A DNA stretch of 64,000 nucleotides, from positions 18,101 to 82,100 of the forward strand of contig JAVVSB010000003.1 of the NCBI GenBank assembly GCA_036654415.1, read 5' to 3'. Source of the stretch: Mucinivorans sp036654415 (GTDB taxonomy: Bacteria; Bacteroidota; Bacteroidia; Bacteroidales; Rikenellaceae). The translations under genes and the position numbers were made by a program. This document shows, piece by piece, positions 50,310 to 60,140 of this stretch (position 1 is the stretch's first letter; every line of letters starts with the position of its first letter). The notes below the pieces were generated by a model, which did not search any database, was not told the DNA's origin, and saw only the letters and a list, made by a program, of their open reading frames with translations.

Positions 50310-53300
50310 GCTCGCGGTCGATGGCGAACAGAGACGCTTTAAAAGTTCAAAAAGCAGAGCCTTGTCGACAGGTTTGGCTAAAAAATCGGTGCAACCAGCC
50401 TGAGTGGCATTGAGGCGGTCGGAGTCGAAGACATTAGCCGAAAGAGCGATGATAGGAATAGTGGCGTTGGTCTTGCGAATCTCCACAGTGGCCTCTAACC
50501 CATCCATTACAGGCATCTTAATATCCATCAACACCGCATCGTAATGGCCACGTTGGAGAGCCTGAACAGCCTGTTCACCATTGAGGGCGCGCGAAATGTC
50601 ATAGTGTTTTTTGAGAATAGACTGTAAAAGAACATAGTTACTATCGGTATCTTCGGCCACAAGGACTTTCAGACGCTCCTCCTTATTGGTTGGATTAACC
50701 TCGTGGGGCACATCGGCCACCACTGAATCTAATCTAAACTCACTAACCTCACAAGGCATCTCGGCCCAGAAAGTACTCCCCTGCCCCAACACTGAATCAA
50801 CACCTATAGTACCCCCCTCGGCCTCAACAATAGATTTACATATCGAGAGCCCAAGACCACTGCCCTGAACGAACTCATTGATTTTTTCAAAACGGTCAAA
50901 TACGTTTGCCAAATTTTCGGGCTCGATACCTATGCCAGTATCACTGACATATAGACGCACCCCCGTCTTGGTACGTTCATAGCCCATGGTAATGGAGCCT
51001 TGATTGGTAAACTTAATGGCGTTGGTAAGAAAATTAGTAACCACCTGCGCTATACGGTTGCGGTCTAAGTCGACCTCACAACTACTATAGGAGCTCTGAC
51101 ATAAAAGTATTACCCCCGAGTGCATCCGAGAGGAGAAACTGATGTATAACTCACTGTACAACTCCGCAATGTCAAATTTAGCATTGGTAATATTGATATA
51201 GCCAGCCTCTATTTTGGAAAGGTCTAAAATATCATTGATAAGTTTGAGCAACAGCTCGTTATTCACGGCTATCAGGCGACTGTATTCGCGCTTTTCCTCT
51301 GGGTTATCAACCTCAGCAATGAGCTCCGAGAAACCAACAATAGCGTTAAGTGGTGTGCGTATCTCGTGGCTCATATTGGCTAAGAAAGTTGACTTAAAAT
51401 GGTCAGACCGTTCAGCCTTCTCTTTGGCTTGCTGCAACTCCATAATAGTACGTTTCTTTTCAGTCACATTATCAATACGTATAACGGTCCCCTCTAACTT
51501 ATTCTTAGCATCATACACTGGAATAGCAACAAAATCCATCACCGCACCGTCAATGAAAGTTCTCTCTTTGGCGATGTTCTTTGTGCAAGCCATAGCGTTT
51601 TGTATTATACACCCCTCACATGGTTCATCACAATTTTTAAGGGCTTTATAACAAACATCCCCTTTATGAAATTCCTTAAAATACTTACTCAAGGTAGCAC
51701 TAGTAGAGATATTTTCCCATCGTATCACATAATCGGGAGTGATATAGCCCAAACCACAATTGGCATTGTCCATGATGAGTTTATTATATCTATTTATCTG
51801 ACGAAGCTCTGTCATAGCTGTCACCGCACGTTGATTACTCTGTTCTAGCTCCTCGCGATAGAAATGCTCTTTGGTAACCTCTTTTTGAGTGCCAGTGACA
51901 TAGGATATCACACCATTTTCAGCCACGGCAATCTTACGAGCCTCATAATAGCGATAACCACCAGGTACACCATCTGCTTTATAACGATAGAGCACATTAA
52001 CCTTTGCCTTTTTACCACTAGCTAAATCATCCATCACTTGGCAACAGAGCTGCGCATCGTCTGGGTGCATCATCGATAGATTATCCTCCATCGAAAGCCC
52101 CTCACCTGCGATAGTATTACCCGAAATAGTGAAGAACATTTTATTCTGAATATCATAAATCCAAACCGAAACCTCGCCAGCATCCATGGCCATGGACAGG
52201 TATTTCTGCGTACGTTCAAGCTCAAGTTTTTGAAGCTGATTACGCGAAATATCGCGACGCGTACCCAATAACTTAACAATATCACCCTGTTTATTTTTAA
52301 CGGCCGAGACCACCATCTCAAAATAGGTCTGCTCCCCTTGTGGGGTATCTAAACCACGGATAATGATTGAATCTTTGATGCCATTGATGGAGACCTGGTG
52401 TATGAACTGCAAATAACGTTCCTTATGCAAAGGATGAATAACATCGCTTATAGCTTCTTGAGTTGTAAGTTGGCTCACACTACCCTCAGTTATATTAGCA
52501 CCATAAAGTACTCTAAACTTATGAATGAGCATATCGTACTCCCAAGCCAATATATTGCCAGCCACGATGGCCATATCTAAGCTGTTGCGAATACTAAGCA
52601 ACTCCATCTCCTGAATTTTTATTTTAGTGATGTCTTTATGGGTACCTAAGATATTACGAACATCACCAGAGGAGGAGAGAACAACTGTCATTGAATACTT
52701 AATGTAATGGTATTGCCCAGAAACAGGATCCAACACTCGACTAACCTCCTTCTCAGATTTGCTCTGCATGGACAATAATCGATGGTAAACTCCATTAAAT
52801 GCAGCCACATCATCTGGATGCATAATGGCGATAAGGTTCTGCATAGTATCTCCATCTTTGACAAATGTACCACCATAGAGAGAGTGAAAAGCATCATCTA
52901 CAATATCATAACGCCATACCGAGACATTGCTTGCCCCAATGGCCATCCCCAAATAGAGTTGGGCAGTCTCCAACTCGGTTTGGTGTTGTTTGGCTTCGGT
53001 GATATCGGCAATTGTAGTGACAATATAATCCCCCTTAACGCCTGCCGTCTGCCTTACATTAGAGATATGGTACCAACGTTTTTCGACATCATGCTCGTCA
53101 TCACAACCTACGGTATCAAAATCGACGCGTTCACCAGTAAGAATGGCCTGCTGTTCGGCCAACTCCTGACGCTGATGGTCGGGATAGGTACATTTGTCCA
53201 TATCACTACACCTATAAAACTTTTGGGCCGCCTCGTTCATAAAAATATATCCCTTGTCAGATTCAATATGTTTAATACACACACCCATAGACAAACTACG

Positions 53301-53777
53301 CATACCCATGGCCAAGACATAATCGACACACTTGCCACACCCACTAACCCGCTTGTGGTGCGCCATACGCAAAAAATGGCACAAAAGACCTTTACCATTT
53401 GAGCTATGCTCAGCATAGCATAAGGTTTGGAAACAAGCTCCATCAATATCATTGGTAGTATATTCAAAAAACAGGTCCTCAGACCTCTGATGGGAATCGG
53501 TAATATGCTGAACTATACCACCCACTTCCTGACGATAGAGTTCAATAGCTCGAGCCTCCAAATCACGTACATTAGCCCCCACAAGGTGCGAATATGGCTC
53601 CGCAAAAATTGTCGAAGATAGAGCATTGACAACCGCAGTAATATTCAACTTATCGTCAAAAACCACTGTCATAACCGAACCATGGGCCGAAAGATGCTTT
53701 TTCTGTCTAAAAATAATGTACAATAAGATAAGACTAACCAAAAGGAATAGAATAGATTGAATCAACATAATAACCAT
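50292..53777 (-). CDS. Hybrid sensor histidine kinase with multiple PAS domains
   Basis: A 1161-residue membrane-attached kinase. One N-terminal helix (LIQSILFLLVSLILLYIIF), no periplasmic domain, then about six PAS domains to residue 780. Three consecutive ones are alike, starting LYLGMAIGASNVSVWRYD, NSLDMAIVAGNILAWEYD and KYLSMAMDAGEVSVWIYD. A further PAS carries a Cys motif (CYKALKNCDEPCEGC). HisKA has the phospho-His in MSHEIRTPLNA (about residue 802), HATPase has NAIKFTNQGS and DTGIGI, and the C-terminal receiver has Asp in VLMDIKMPVMDG (about 1083). It should sense intracellular cues; no DNA-binding output is attached. Confidence 0.92.
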   Translation of the reverse strand: MVIMLIQSILFLLVSLILLYIIFRQKKHLSAHGSVMTVVFDDKLNITAVVNALSSTIFAEPYSHLVGANVRDLEARAIELYRQEVGGIVQHITDSHQRSEDLFFEYTTNDIDGACFQTLCYAEHSSNGKGLLCHFLRMAHHKRVSGCGKCVDYVLAMGMRSLSMGVCIKHIESDKGYIFMNEAAQKFYRCSDMDKCTYPDHQRQELAEQQAILTGERVDFDTVGCDDEHDVEKRWYHISNVRQTAGVKGDYIVTTIADITEAKQHQTELETAQLYLGMAIGASNVSVWRYDIVDDAFHSLYGGTFVKDGDTMQNLIAIMHPDDVAAFNGVYHRLLSMQSKSEKEVSRVLDPVSGQYHYIKYSMTVVLSSSGDVRNILGTHKDITKIKIQEMELLSIRNSLDMAIVAGNILAWEYDMLIHKFRVLYGANITEGSVSQLTTQEAISDVIHPLHKERYLQFIHQVSINGIKDSIIIRGLDTPQGEQTYFEMVVSAVKNKQGDIVKLLGTRRDISRNQLQKLELERTQKYLSMAMDAGEVSVWIYDIQNKMFFTISGNTIAGEGLSMEDNLSMMHPDDAQLCCQVMDDLASGKKAKVNVLYRYKADGVPGGYRYYEARKIAVAENGVISYVTGTQKEVTKEHFYREELEQSNQRAVTAMTELRQINRYNKLIMDNANCGLGYITPDYVIRWENISTSATLSKYFKEFHKGDVCYKALKNCDEPCEGCIIQNAMACTKNIAKERTFIDGAVMDFVAIPVYDAKNKLEGTVIRIDNVTEKKRTIMELQQAKEKAERSDHFKSTFLANMSHEIRTPLNAIVGFSELIAEVDNPEEKREYSRLIAVNNELLLKLINDILDLSKIEAGYINITNAKFDIAELYSELYISFSSRMHSGVILLCQSSYSSCEVDLDRNRIAQVVTNFLTNAIKFTNQGSITMGYERTKTGVRLYVSDTGIGIEPENLANVFDRFEKINEFVQGSGLGLSICKSIVEAEGGTIGVDSVLGQGSTFWAEMPCEVSEFRLDSVVADVPHEVNPTNKEERLKVLVAEDTDSNYVLLQSILKKHYDISRALNGEQAVQALQRGHYDAVLMDIKMPVMDGLEATVEIRKTNATIPIIALSANVFDSDRLNATQAGCTDFLAKPVDKALLFELLKRLCSPSTASLNTDK

Positions 53778-53828
53778 AATAATTTAGGAGTAATGGGTAA
53801 CTATTTGTCAATAAAAGATACAACTAGA

Positions 53829-53860
53829 CAAAGCTACGCTTTTTTTGATTAAAATACAAC
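53829..53860 (-). promoter_or_regulatory. Promoter of the hybrid kinase gene
   Basis: Plus-strand CAAAGCTA (53829-53836) and CAAC (53857-53860) give GTTG-N20-TAGCTTTG on the minus strand, a near-consensus promoter about 50 bases before the ATG at 53777. Confidence 0.5.
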
Positions 53861-53868
53861 CTTTATAT

Positions 53869-54534
53869 TCATAAATCTGCAAATTGTTTGTACGGTTTTA
53901 TATTCCACGCCGCACAACTCCAAAAGTTCTGGCGAGAAGATTTTTCAAATATACAAACTCCACCCGTGGCCACTTTTATGTCGTGTAAGTGCGAAAAAGC
54001 CTCAAAATCGCCCGTAAGATATGGGGCAAAACGAATTATACCATTAGAGCTAACAAGCAACACTGTCTCATTAAGATGCTTCTGCAAAATGATATTATTG
54101 GAGAAATCAATCCAAGTGTCGATGATTTTTTGTGGCTCGACAACCCACCCGTGAGGGACAATGGCCCTTTGGTCCCATGCGCGAATAATAGCCTCTCCAC
54201 GGGCAATATCACCCCCACCAAGGCGTAGAAGCACCTGTTCATCGGTTTGATTCTCGTCAGGGCCATAGTCTATTTCGGTGAACTGACTAAGAGGCGTTAT
54301 AACCCTTTGTATCCCCATAGCCCCGATGGCTAATTCGGCCGTGGCCATGGTGCGAAGCAGAGGTGCCGCATAAACGGCATCAGGCACAAGATGGTTATCA
54401 CGAAGGTAGAGCCCAATGCTCTGGCCTCTCTTTTGTTCGGTGAGCGGCAAATCAGTTTTGGCACCCACGCGACGCGACAGTTCGCCAGCACAAAAGGTAT
54501 TGCCGTGACGCGCTATGATTAATTTTGTTGACAT
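53869..54534 (-). CDS. Histidine phosphatase family protein
   Basis: About 221 residues from the ATG at 54534, ten bases past the kdsB stop; a longer start at 54561 would lie inside kdsB. The catalytic motif is LIIARHGNTFCAGE (RHG with the phospho-His) near the N-terminus, and the second His may lie in a divergent LVSSNGIIRFAP block where the family usually has SHGxxIR (here SNG). The Glu of the active site is in TEIDYGPDENQ. Members dephosphorylate sugars or proteins. The SNG change suggests altered or weak activity. It follows kdsB closely and may act on a related sugar phosphate. Confidence 0.75.
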   Translation of the reverse strand: MSTKLIIARHGNTFCAGELSRRVGAKTDLPLTEQKRGQSIGLYLRDNHLVPDAVYAAPLLRTMATAELAIGAMGIQRVITPLSQFTEIDYGPDENQTDEQVLLRLGGGDIARGEAIIRAWDQRAIVPHGWVVEPQKIIDTWIDFSNNIILQKHLNETVLLVSSNGIIRFAPYLTGDFEAFSHLHDIKVATGGVCIFEKSSRQNFWSCAAWNIKPYKQFADL

Positions 54535-54544
54535 AATTAGATGG

Positions 54545-55354
54545 TTAAAATAGTTCGCCACATTCGACTATTATCTGTTCGGCACGAGCCACATCCTGCG
54601 CACTGTCAATGCCCGACATAGACCGACGACCTCGATAGTCCACATCCACCACACGCACAGGTATATGGTTATAGAGAAAACGCATCTGCTCAAGCCCCTC
54701 ACAAAGTTCATAGGGTGACTGTTCAAGAGCAGTGTAGTTCAATAATGCTTGACGTGTATAGGCGTAAAGCCCTATGTGACGGCGCACAGGCGACTGCTCT
54801 AAAACGGCACGCAAAGAGTCGGCTTTACGCACGGCAGGAATGATATTCTTGCTAAAGGCCAAGGCGTAACCTAATTTATCCACCAGAACCGTAGTGCCAG
54901 AATAGGGTGTGACACGTTTGGCCTCTTGCAGAGCATCGTACTCCTGCCAACTAAGATGAAGGGCTGGAGTAAAAACCTGAGCCTCAGGGTCTTTATACCA
55001 GGCATGAATAAGCTCCTCGATAAACCATGGTGGACACAAAGGATTGTCACCCTGGAGATTAACTATCAAGTCAATAGCAGGTGTGGTAAGCTCTCGACAC
55101 CGCTCAGTACCGCTATTACACTCTTTTGAAGTCAAGGCCACGGGTATATGGTTTTGGGTGCAGAAATCTAGTATACGCTTATCGTCTGTGGCAACCGTAT
55201 AGAGACAATTATCATTGTTCTGGCACACATGGTCTGCTATGGCAGCCACCCGACTAATCATCTCAACACCAGCAATCTTAACCAGAGGCTTACCTGGCAA
55301 ACGCGTCGAATCATAACGTGCAGGAATCACAATTAGAACTTTTTTTGGCTCCAT
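54545..55354 (-). CDS. kdsB: 3-deoxy-manno-octulosonate cytidylyltransferase
   Basis: A 269-residue cytoplasmic enzyme that makes CMP-Kdo, the activated sugar needed for the inner core of lipopolysaccharide. The N-terminus IVIPARYDSTRLPGKPLVKI is diagnostic, with TDDKRILDF, NSGTERCRE, DLIVNLQGDNPLCPP (substrate-binding LQGD) and HIGLYAYTRQALL following. It lies in a two-gene unit with the histidine phosphatase and is divergent to the second hybrid kinase. Confidence 0.95.
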   Translation of the reverse strand: MEPKKVLIVIPARYDSTRLPGKPLVKIAGVEMISRVAAIADHVCQNNDNCLYTVATDDKRILDFCTQNHIPVALTSKECNSGTERCRELTTPAIDLIVNLQGDNPLCPPWFIEELIHAWYKDPEAQVFTPALHLSWQEYDALQEAKRVTPYSGTTVLVDKLGYALAFSKNIIPAVRKADSLRAVLEQSPVRRHIGLYAYTRQALLNYTALEQSPYELCEGLEQMRFLYNHIPVRVVDVDYRGRRSMSGIDSAQDVARAEQIIVECGELF

Positions 55355-55386
55355 TATACTGTCTATATTTAGGATAAATAACTATA

Positions 55387-55394
55387 CAAACTTA
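55387..55394 (-). promoter_or_regulatory. -7 box TAAGTTTG of kdsB
   Basis: Plus-strand CAAACTTA gives TAAGTTTG on the minus strand, 32 bases before the kdsB ATG. A TAAA at 55413-55416 (TTTA on the minus strand) could serve as the -33 element. Confidence 0.45.
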
Positions 55395-55468
55395 CTGATT
55401 TTAACGGAATTTTAAAACTATTTTTAATTTAATTAATGATTGTGTGACCAAAAAGGTATTATTATCAC

Positions 55469-55476
55469 TATATTTG
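55469..55476 (+). promoter_or_regulatory. -7 box TATATTTG of the second hybrid kinase
   Basis: TATATTTG matches TAnnTTTG, 42 bases before the ATG at 55519. It is divergent from the kdsB box; about 75 bases separate the two. Confidence 0.45.
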
Positions 55477-55518
55477 TAAAATAAAGATAAGTAGATTATT
55501 TATAAAAACAATTTGCAT

Positions 55519-58500
55519 ATGGAACTATGTTACAGATTTAAAAAGATAGCATCTGTGATTTTGCTATTTTTTTGTTTTTGCCCCTCTCCCACTATTCAAG
55601 CTAAGTCAAACTATGCTAAGGTCTCAAAATCAGATTACATACTAATTATCAATACCTACACTGAATCTTCGGATTGGAGTAATAGCTTTATACACCCAAT
55701 ATATGAGTCTATACTCACGGGCAAATCTGATTTAACGGTTTATACTGAGCACATGAGTATGTTGCTTATCTCGACTGAGCAAGAGTTAGACACCTACAAA
55801 AATGAGCTGTTTGCAAAATACGCCTCAAAAAAGCCACAGGCTGTTGTACTGCTAGGCAACACCCCTTGGGAGGTCTTTAGGGCTGACTTCGAAGCTCTTT
55901 GGCCAGATGTGCCAGTAATCGTATGCGCCGAGGAGCTCTACTCTGGCCCCTTGGATTACTATATACAAAAAAAAGCTATTCCCAAAGAGCAACGCGTACT
56001 ACTCACTGACTACAAGGGACCACTACATCTAACACTCATCTACGACCCTATTTGCCTTAAGCAGACTATAGAGCTAATGCGAATGATGATTCCCAGAATG
56101 GATAGCATACTGTTTTTGTCAGATAAACGGTATGTTAGTGCACAAACTTTGGCGGACCTAGAAGAGTTATTATCCACTGATTACAAAGATATCACACTAG
56201 AAACCATAACGCCTAACGATATTTCAACTAACCAGATGTTCGATAAACTACGAAACGTGAGGCCCACAACAGGAATTCTCTACTTCTCGTGGTACAAGAC
56301 AAACTCCTTTGCCAATAATACATTTATCACCTCCAACGACTATAAAATGTTTAGCCGTTACACCTCAGCACCAATTTTCACCCTCACTGACAAATCAATC
56401 GGACAGGTCGGCATGGTAGGTGGCTATTTTATAAATGATGAACGTATTAAACAGGCCATTACCAACGGCTTGATTGGAGCTGTCACTGGTGCACACACAG
56501 CCTCCATCACGATACAAAATTGCGGAGTTCCGACTCCAGTACTCAACTACAAAGCCTTGGTTGAAAAAGACATCCCCATTGAGCTCTGTCCATCGAACAC
56601 TATATTCTATATGAAAGAATTAACGATGTGGGAACAGTATAAGGTCTGGATTATTATGGCATTTTTGGCGATTTGTGGCGGTTTTAGCTTTCTTATAATG
56701 AAAATGCAGATGATCAATCGCGTTAAAGCCAAACAAGAAGAAAAATTGTTGCTTATACAAGACTACAGTTCTCTGTTTGCCAATATGCCAGTGGCCTATA
56801 TCAAAAAACAACTTATCTACGATGACAAAGGTGTCATTGTGGACTACTTAGTGACGAATGTGAATCCATGTTTTGAGCGATATTTTATAGTGGGTAGCGA
56901 CTCACCTGTTGGCTTGCACGGAACCGACAGTCCATCATTTAGAGAGTTTGTTAACCTCTATAAAATCGCCATAACCGAAAACAAAGAGATTACGGCTCAA
57001 TATTACCATCAAGCAAATAGCCACTATTATAGTATGGTTATTGCGCCATCAAAAATAAGTGGCTTTATGGACGTGTTCTATGTGGATAACAACGAGCTGG
57101 CCACAACTCAGCAGATGTTGAGTACACTAAACCATAAATTGGCAATGGCACTCGATGTGGCCAACATAACCCCATGGAGGTGGGATTTGGAAAGCCAGAC
57201 CATCACTTGCGACATTAATAAAGCAACGGGCACAATTTCGGATGACCCGTCAGAGGAGCACCTGACGGTGCCTTACCGTGAATATTTTTCAAAAATCTGT
57301 AAACGAGACCTGCCTCGCGTACGTAAGGCCTACGAGGATTTGATAGCGGGTAAAACTAGTAAAATCAGAGAAGAGTATCGCGTCTTTGTGCAACAAGACC
57401 ACAAACGTCGCTACGACTGGATTGAGGCTCAAGCCGTAGTCGACCGTCGTGATGATAACGGCAAACCTCTATCACTCATAGGCTCTTCACTAGTTATATC
57501 ATCGCGTAAAAAGATGGAGGCAGACTTAATGGATGCAAAAGACCGTGCCGAGGAGTCCAACCGACTGAAATCGGCCTTCTTGGCCAATATGAGCCACGAA
57601 ATACGCACACCACTCAACGCCATTGTAGGTTTTTCAGAGGTGTTGGCATCAGCCGAGACCGAGGATGAAAAACGCGAATATGTAAGCATTATCGAGAATA
57701 ACAACACACTGTTGCTACAGCTAATTAGCGATATTCTGGACCTATCTAAAATCGAAGCTGGGACTCTTGAATTTAACTATTCAGATGTAGATGTAAACGA
57801 TTTACTTTCAGAACTAGAGACCTCGTTTAAGATGCGTGTGGGCGATGGACCTGTCAAAATCATTAGCGAACTACCACTGAATGATTGTTGTATATGTACT
57901 GACAAAAATCGTGTGACTCAGGTCGTTATCAACATTGTAAACAACGCCATAAAATTCACCAAGCAGGGAAGTATCCGCTTTGGTTACCAAGTACGAGACG
58001 ACGGAACTATCTATTTCTACGTAAAAGACACGGGTTGTGGAATTGCCAAAGAGAATATAGAGTCTGTTTTTGGACGATTTGTAAAACTGAACAACTTTGT
58101 GCAGGGTACGGGGCTGGGGCTATCCATATGTCAGACCATTATAAACCACATGGGCGGTCAAATTGGCGTAGAATCTGAAAAGGACAAAGGCTCTACATTC
58201 TGGTTTACACTACCTTACTCCCCTGTAGCCCAGCCTGCTGAAACAGTAGTTAGAGAACCACAGCAGCGAGTGGTCGAAAAAACAAAACTCACGGTACTCA
58301 TTGCCGAAGACAACGCCAGCAACTTCAAACTCTTTGAGGCTATCTTACAAAAAGAGTACACCATATATCACGCCTGGGATGGCCAACAAGCCGTTGATAT
58401 GTTCAAGGAGCACCGTCCACACATTGTTCTGATGGATATTAATATGCCAAAATTAAATGGCTATGAGGCCACACAGGAGATACGTAAAATATCGGCCATT

Positions 58501-58656
58501 GTTCCTATCATTGCCGTGACAGCCTATGCTTATACCTCGGATGAAAAACGCATTAAAGAGAGTGGATTTGATGGCTACACAGCCAAGCCTATCAATTCGC
58601 AAATGTTAAAATCGCAGATGGTGAATCTGTTAAAAAGGCAACTCATATTCATATAG
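55519..58656 (+). CDS. Hybrid sensor histidine kinase with periplasmic ABC substrate-binding-like sensor
   Basis: About 1045 residues; the ATG at 55519 is preferred over an in-frame TTG at 55513. After a signal/TM segment (IASVILLFFCFCPSPTIQA), residues about 35-370 form an ABC substrate-binding-like periplasmic domain (YILIINTYTESSDWSNSF, QAVVLLGNTPWEVFRADFE, GQVGMVGGYFINDERI). A second membrane helix (WIIMAFLAICGGFSFLIM), two PAS domains, HisKA (MSHEIRTPLNA, about residue 690), HATPase (NAIKFTKQGS, GTGLGLS) and a C-terminal receiver (VLMDINMPKLNG, about 972) follow. This layout fits a sensor for an extracellular small molecule. It is terminated at 58679. Confidence 0.92.
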   Translation: MELCYRFKKIASVILLFFCFCPSPTIQAKSNYAKVSKSDYILIINTYTESSDWSNSFIHPIYESILTGKSDLTVYTEHMSMLLISTEQELDTYKNELFAKYASKKPQAVVLLGNTPWEVFRADFEALWPDVPVIVCAEELYSGPLDYYIQKKAIPKEQRVLLTDYKGPLHLTLIYDPICLKQTIELMRMMIPRMDSILFLSDKRYVSAQTLADLEELLSTDYKDITLETITPNDISTNQMFDKLRNVRPTTGILYFSWYKTNSFANNTFITSNDYKMFSRYTSAPIFTLTDKSIGQVGMVGGYFINDERIKQAITNGLIGAVTGAHTASITIQNCGVPTPVLNYKALVEKDIPIELCPSNTIFYMKELTMWEQYKVWIIMAFLAICGGFSFLIMKMQMINRVKAKQEEKLLLIQDYSSLFANMPVAYIKKQLIYDDKGVIVDYLVTNVNPCFERYFIVGSDSPVGLHGTDSPSFREFVNLYKIAITENKEITAQYYHQANSHYYSMVIAPSKISGFMDVFYVDNNELATTQQMLSTLNHKLAMALDVANITPWRWDLESQTITCDINKATGTISDDPSEEHLTVPYREYFSKICKRDLPRVRKAYEDLIAGKTSKIREEYRVFVQQDHKRRYDWIEAQAVVDRRDDNGKPLSLIGSSLVISSRKKMEADLMDAKDRAEESNRLKSAFLANMSHEIRTPLNAIVGFSEVLASAETEDEKREYVSIIENNNTLLLQLISDILDLSKIEAGTLEFNYSDVDVNDLLSELETSFKMRVGDGPVKIISELPLNDCCICTDKNRVTQVVINIVNNAIKFTKQGSIRFGYQVRDDGTIYFYVKDTGCGIAKENIESVFGRFVKLNNFVQGTGLGLSICQTIINHMGGQIGVESEKDKGSTFWFTLPYSPVAQPAETVVREPQQRVVEKTKLTVLIAEDNASNFKLFEAILQKEYTIYHAWDGQQAVDMFKEHRPHIVLMDINMPKLNGYEATQEIRKISAIVPIIAVTAYAYTSDEKRIKESGFDGYTAKPINSQMLKSQMVNLLKRQLIFI

Positions 58657-58678
58657 CCTCCGCGGTACGAGCAAGAGA

Positions 58679-58712
58679 AGAGGCTCTCCAATCAATGGAG
58701 AGCCTCTTTCCC
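58679..58712 (+). terminator. Intrinsic terminator after the second hybrid kinase
   Basis: AGAGGCTCTCCA (58679-58690) pairs perfectly with TGGAGAGCCTCT (58696-58707) around a 5-base loop, followed by TTTCCCTTT. Confidence 0.9.
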
Positions 58713-58853
58713 TTTGTAACGCACTGTTAATCAATACTTGTGTTTCGACAAAACACTCAACTCCTACATACAGGAGACTAGTCGCCGCCGATAAAAATTT
58801 TCCCTAACGACTATTCTTGCGTTTTTCAGGGATGAGTAGATATTTCAAAATAG

Positions 58854-58898
58854 ATGAGGTTGTCTATAATTGATAAATACAATTATGGGCAACCTCAT
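58854..58898. terminator. Hairpin between the kinase and the protease gene
   Basis: A 19-base arm at 58854-58872 pairs with 58880-58898 with two G-T wobbles. T-rich bases lie on both sides, so it may stop the minus-strand protease transcript as well as plus-strand readthrough. It is 27 bases past the protease stop. Confidence 0.7.
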
Positions 58899-58924
58899 TT
58901 TTCATATCATGCAATCACAACTAA

Positions 58925-60140
58925 CTATCGATGATCGTCGTCCGGATTTTTAGGAAAATCAGGACACTTGGATTCATTAAGTTTAAGCCACTTACTCCAT
59001 CCGGTAGCTTTATCGAATGCAAGTGCTTCGTAAGCTCCATTATTATAGCCGTTATCATCCCATTCGACCTTATTAAAGGCAGTAATACTCCATGAAATGT
59101 TTTTACCAAGTTCTCCAATATCGTCACGGAAAATAATAGCCTGACCCATCGCCGTTCTAAGGTCTTGTAAATACTCTTGCAGCCTAGGATTATTGCTATA
59201 CTTGGCAAGTAACGATACATAGCAGTCGATATCATACAAAGGATAATCCTTATCATAAATATAAGTGTCTATCAAAGCCATGTCATACCCCTCTTTGTAT
59301 TGGTTGTAGGTTGAAACAAGCTCCTGAGACACTTTCTTCATTACTTCATTGACTGCCGACACCTTATTCAGACGTGTGAAAACAATATCTGATGCATCCA
59401 CGTCACCTCTGTAATAAGACACTAGGTCATTGCCGTATTTAGCAAGAGCTGTTTCGGGATTGGCATCGCTGCTTAGGGCATTACGAAGAAAGGTATATTG
59501 CCCCCCGTAAATACTATGATTGGACATCAGTGCGTAATCAGCTACCGAGGTAAGACCAGTGAGATTCTCGATACACCCCATCAGGCAAGCATCGTAGTGG
59601 ATCACATCAAGCTTGACCCCTGACAATGCAACCCCTTTAGCCACTTCATCAAGCGACATAGGCATATTATTGAGATTGTCGTCGAATATTGCACCCCTCT
59701 GTTTAGGTCCATCATCTGCTGGCGACCATCCGCCGCCATGATTCCAAAAAAGAAGAATATACTTTTTGGCCGGGTATCTCTCTTTACTCCATTTAATAAA
59801 GTCAGCGAGAGTTTCGGGTTTGTAAAGAGGAGTTGAAACACTCATTACTTCCAGGTTTTCAACACCATTCTCGACGAAGTCCGGCTTTATTGGGGTTGGC
59901 TTGATTTTTTTTGGAGTATTTAACAAGCCATGTCATAGGAACGTTGCTCACTTTAGCCTCGATGGCTTCCTCGATACGAGTATCCAATACATCATCCAGA
60001 TTACCTCCAGCACAACCGTATACCATAACAGTATAGTCAGATAGCGTAGTAGGCTGCGGGTCGTCGCCACCGTTCTTATTACAACTCACCATAAATAGTG
60101 ATACTGATACGACCAGGGCAAAAAATGTTTTTAATTTCAT
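58925..60140 (-). pseudogene. Clostripain-family (C11) cysteine protease lipoprotein, frameshifted in an A8 run
   Basis: The N-terminal part (60140 down to the run) has a lipoprotein signal (MKLKTFFALVVSVSLFMVSC) and the clostripain opening TVMVYGCAGGNLDD. The frame then shifts by one base, and the rest (to 58925) carries LFWNHGGGW with the catalytic His and DVIHYDACLMG with the catalytic Cys, plus YALMSNHSIYGGQ. The break is at eight T on the plus strand (59905-59912; A8 in the coding strand). Removing one base joins both halves into a normal protein of about 404 residues. It is thus a sequencing or assembly error, a phase-variable gene, or a recent pseudogene. C11 proteases cut after Arg and often mature surface proteins or toxins. 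Confidence 0.82.

Noticed and set aside
52782..53402. 206-codon open frame on the plus strand
   Set aside because: Antisense to the PAS-rich hybrid kinase, no signal peptide or known motif, no promoter or context support.
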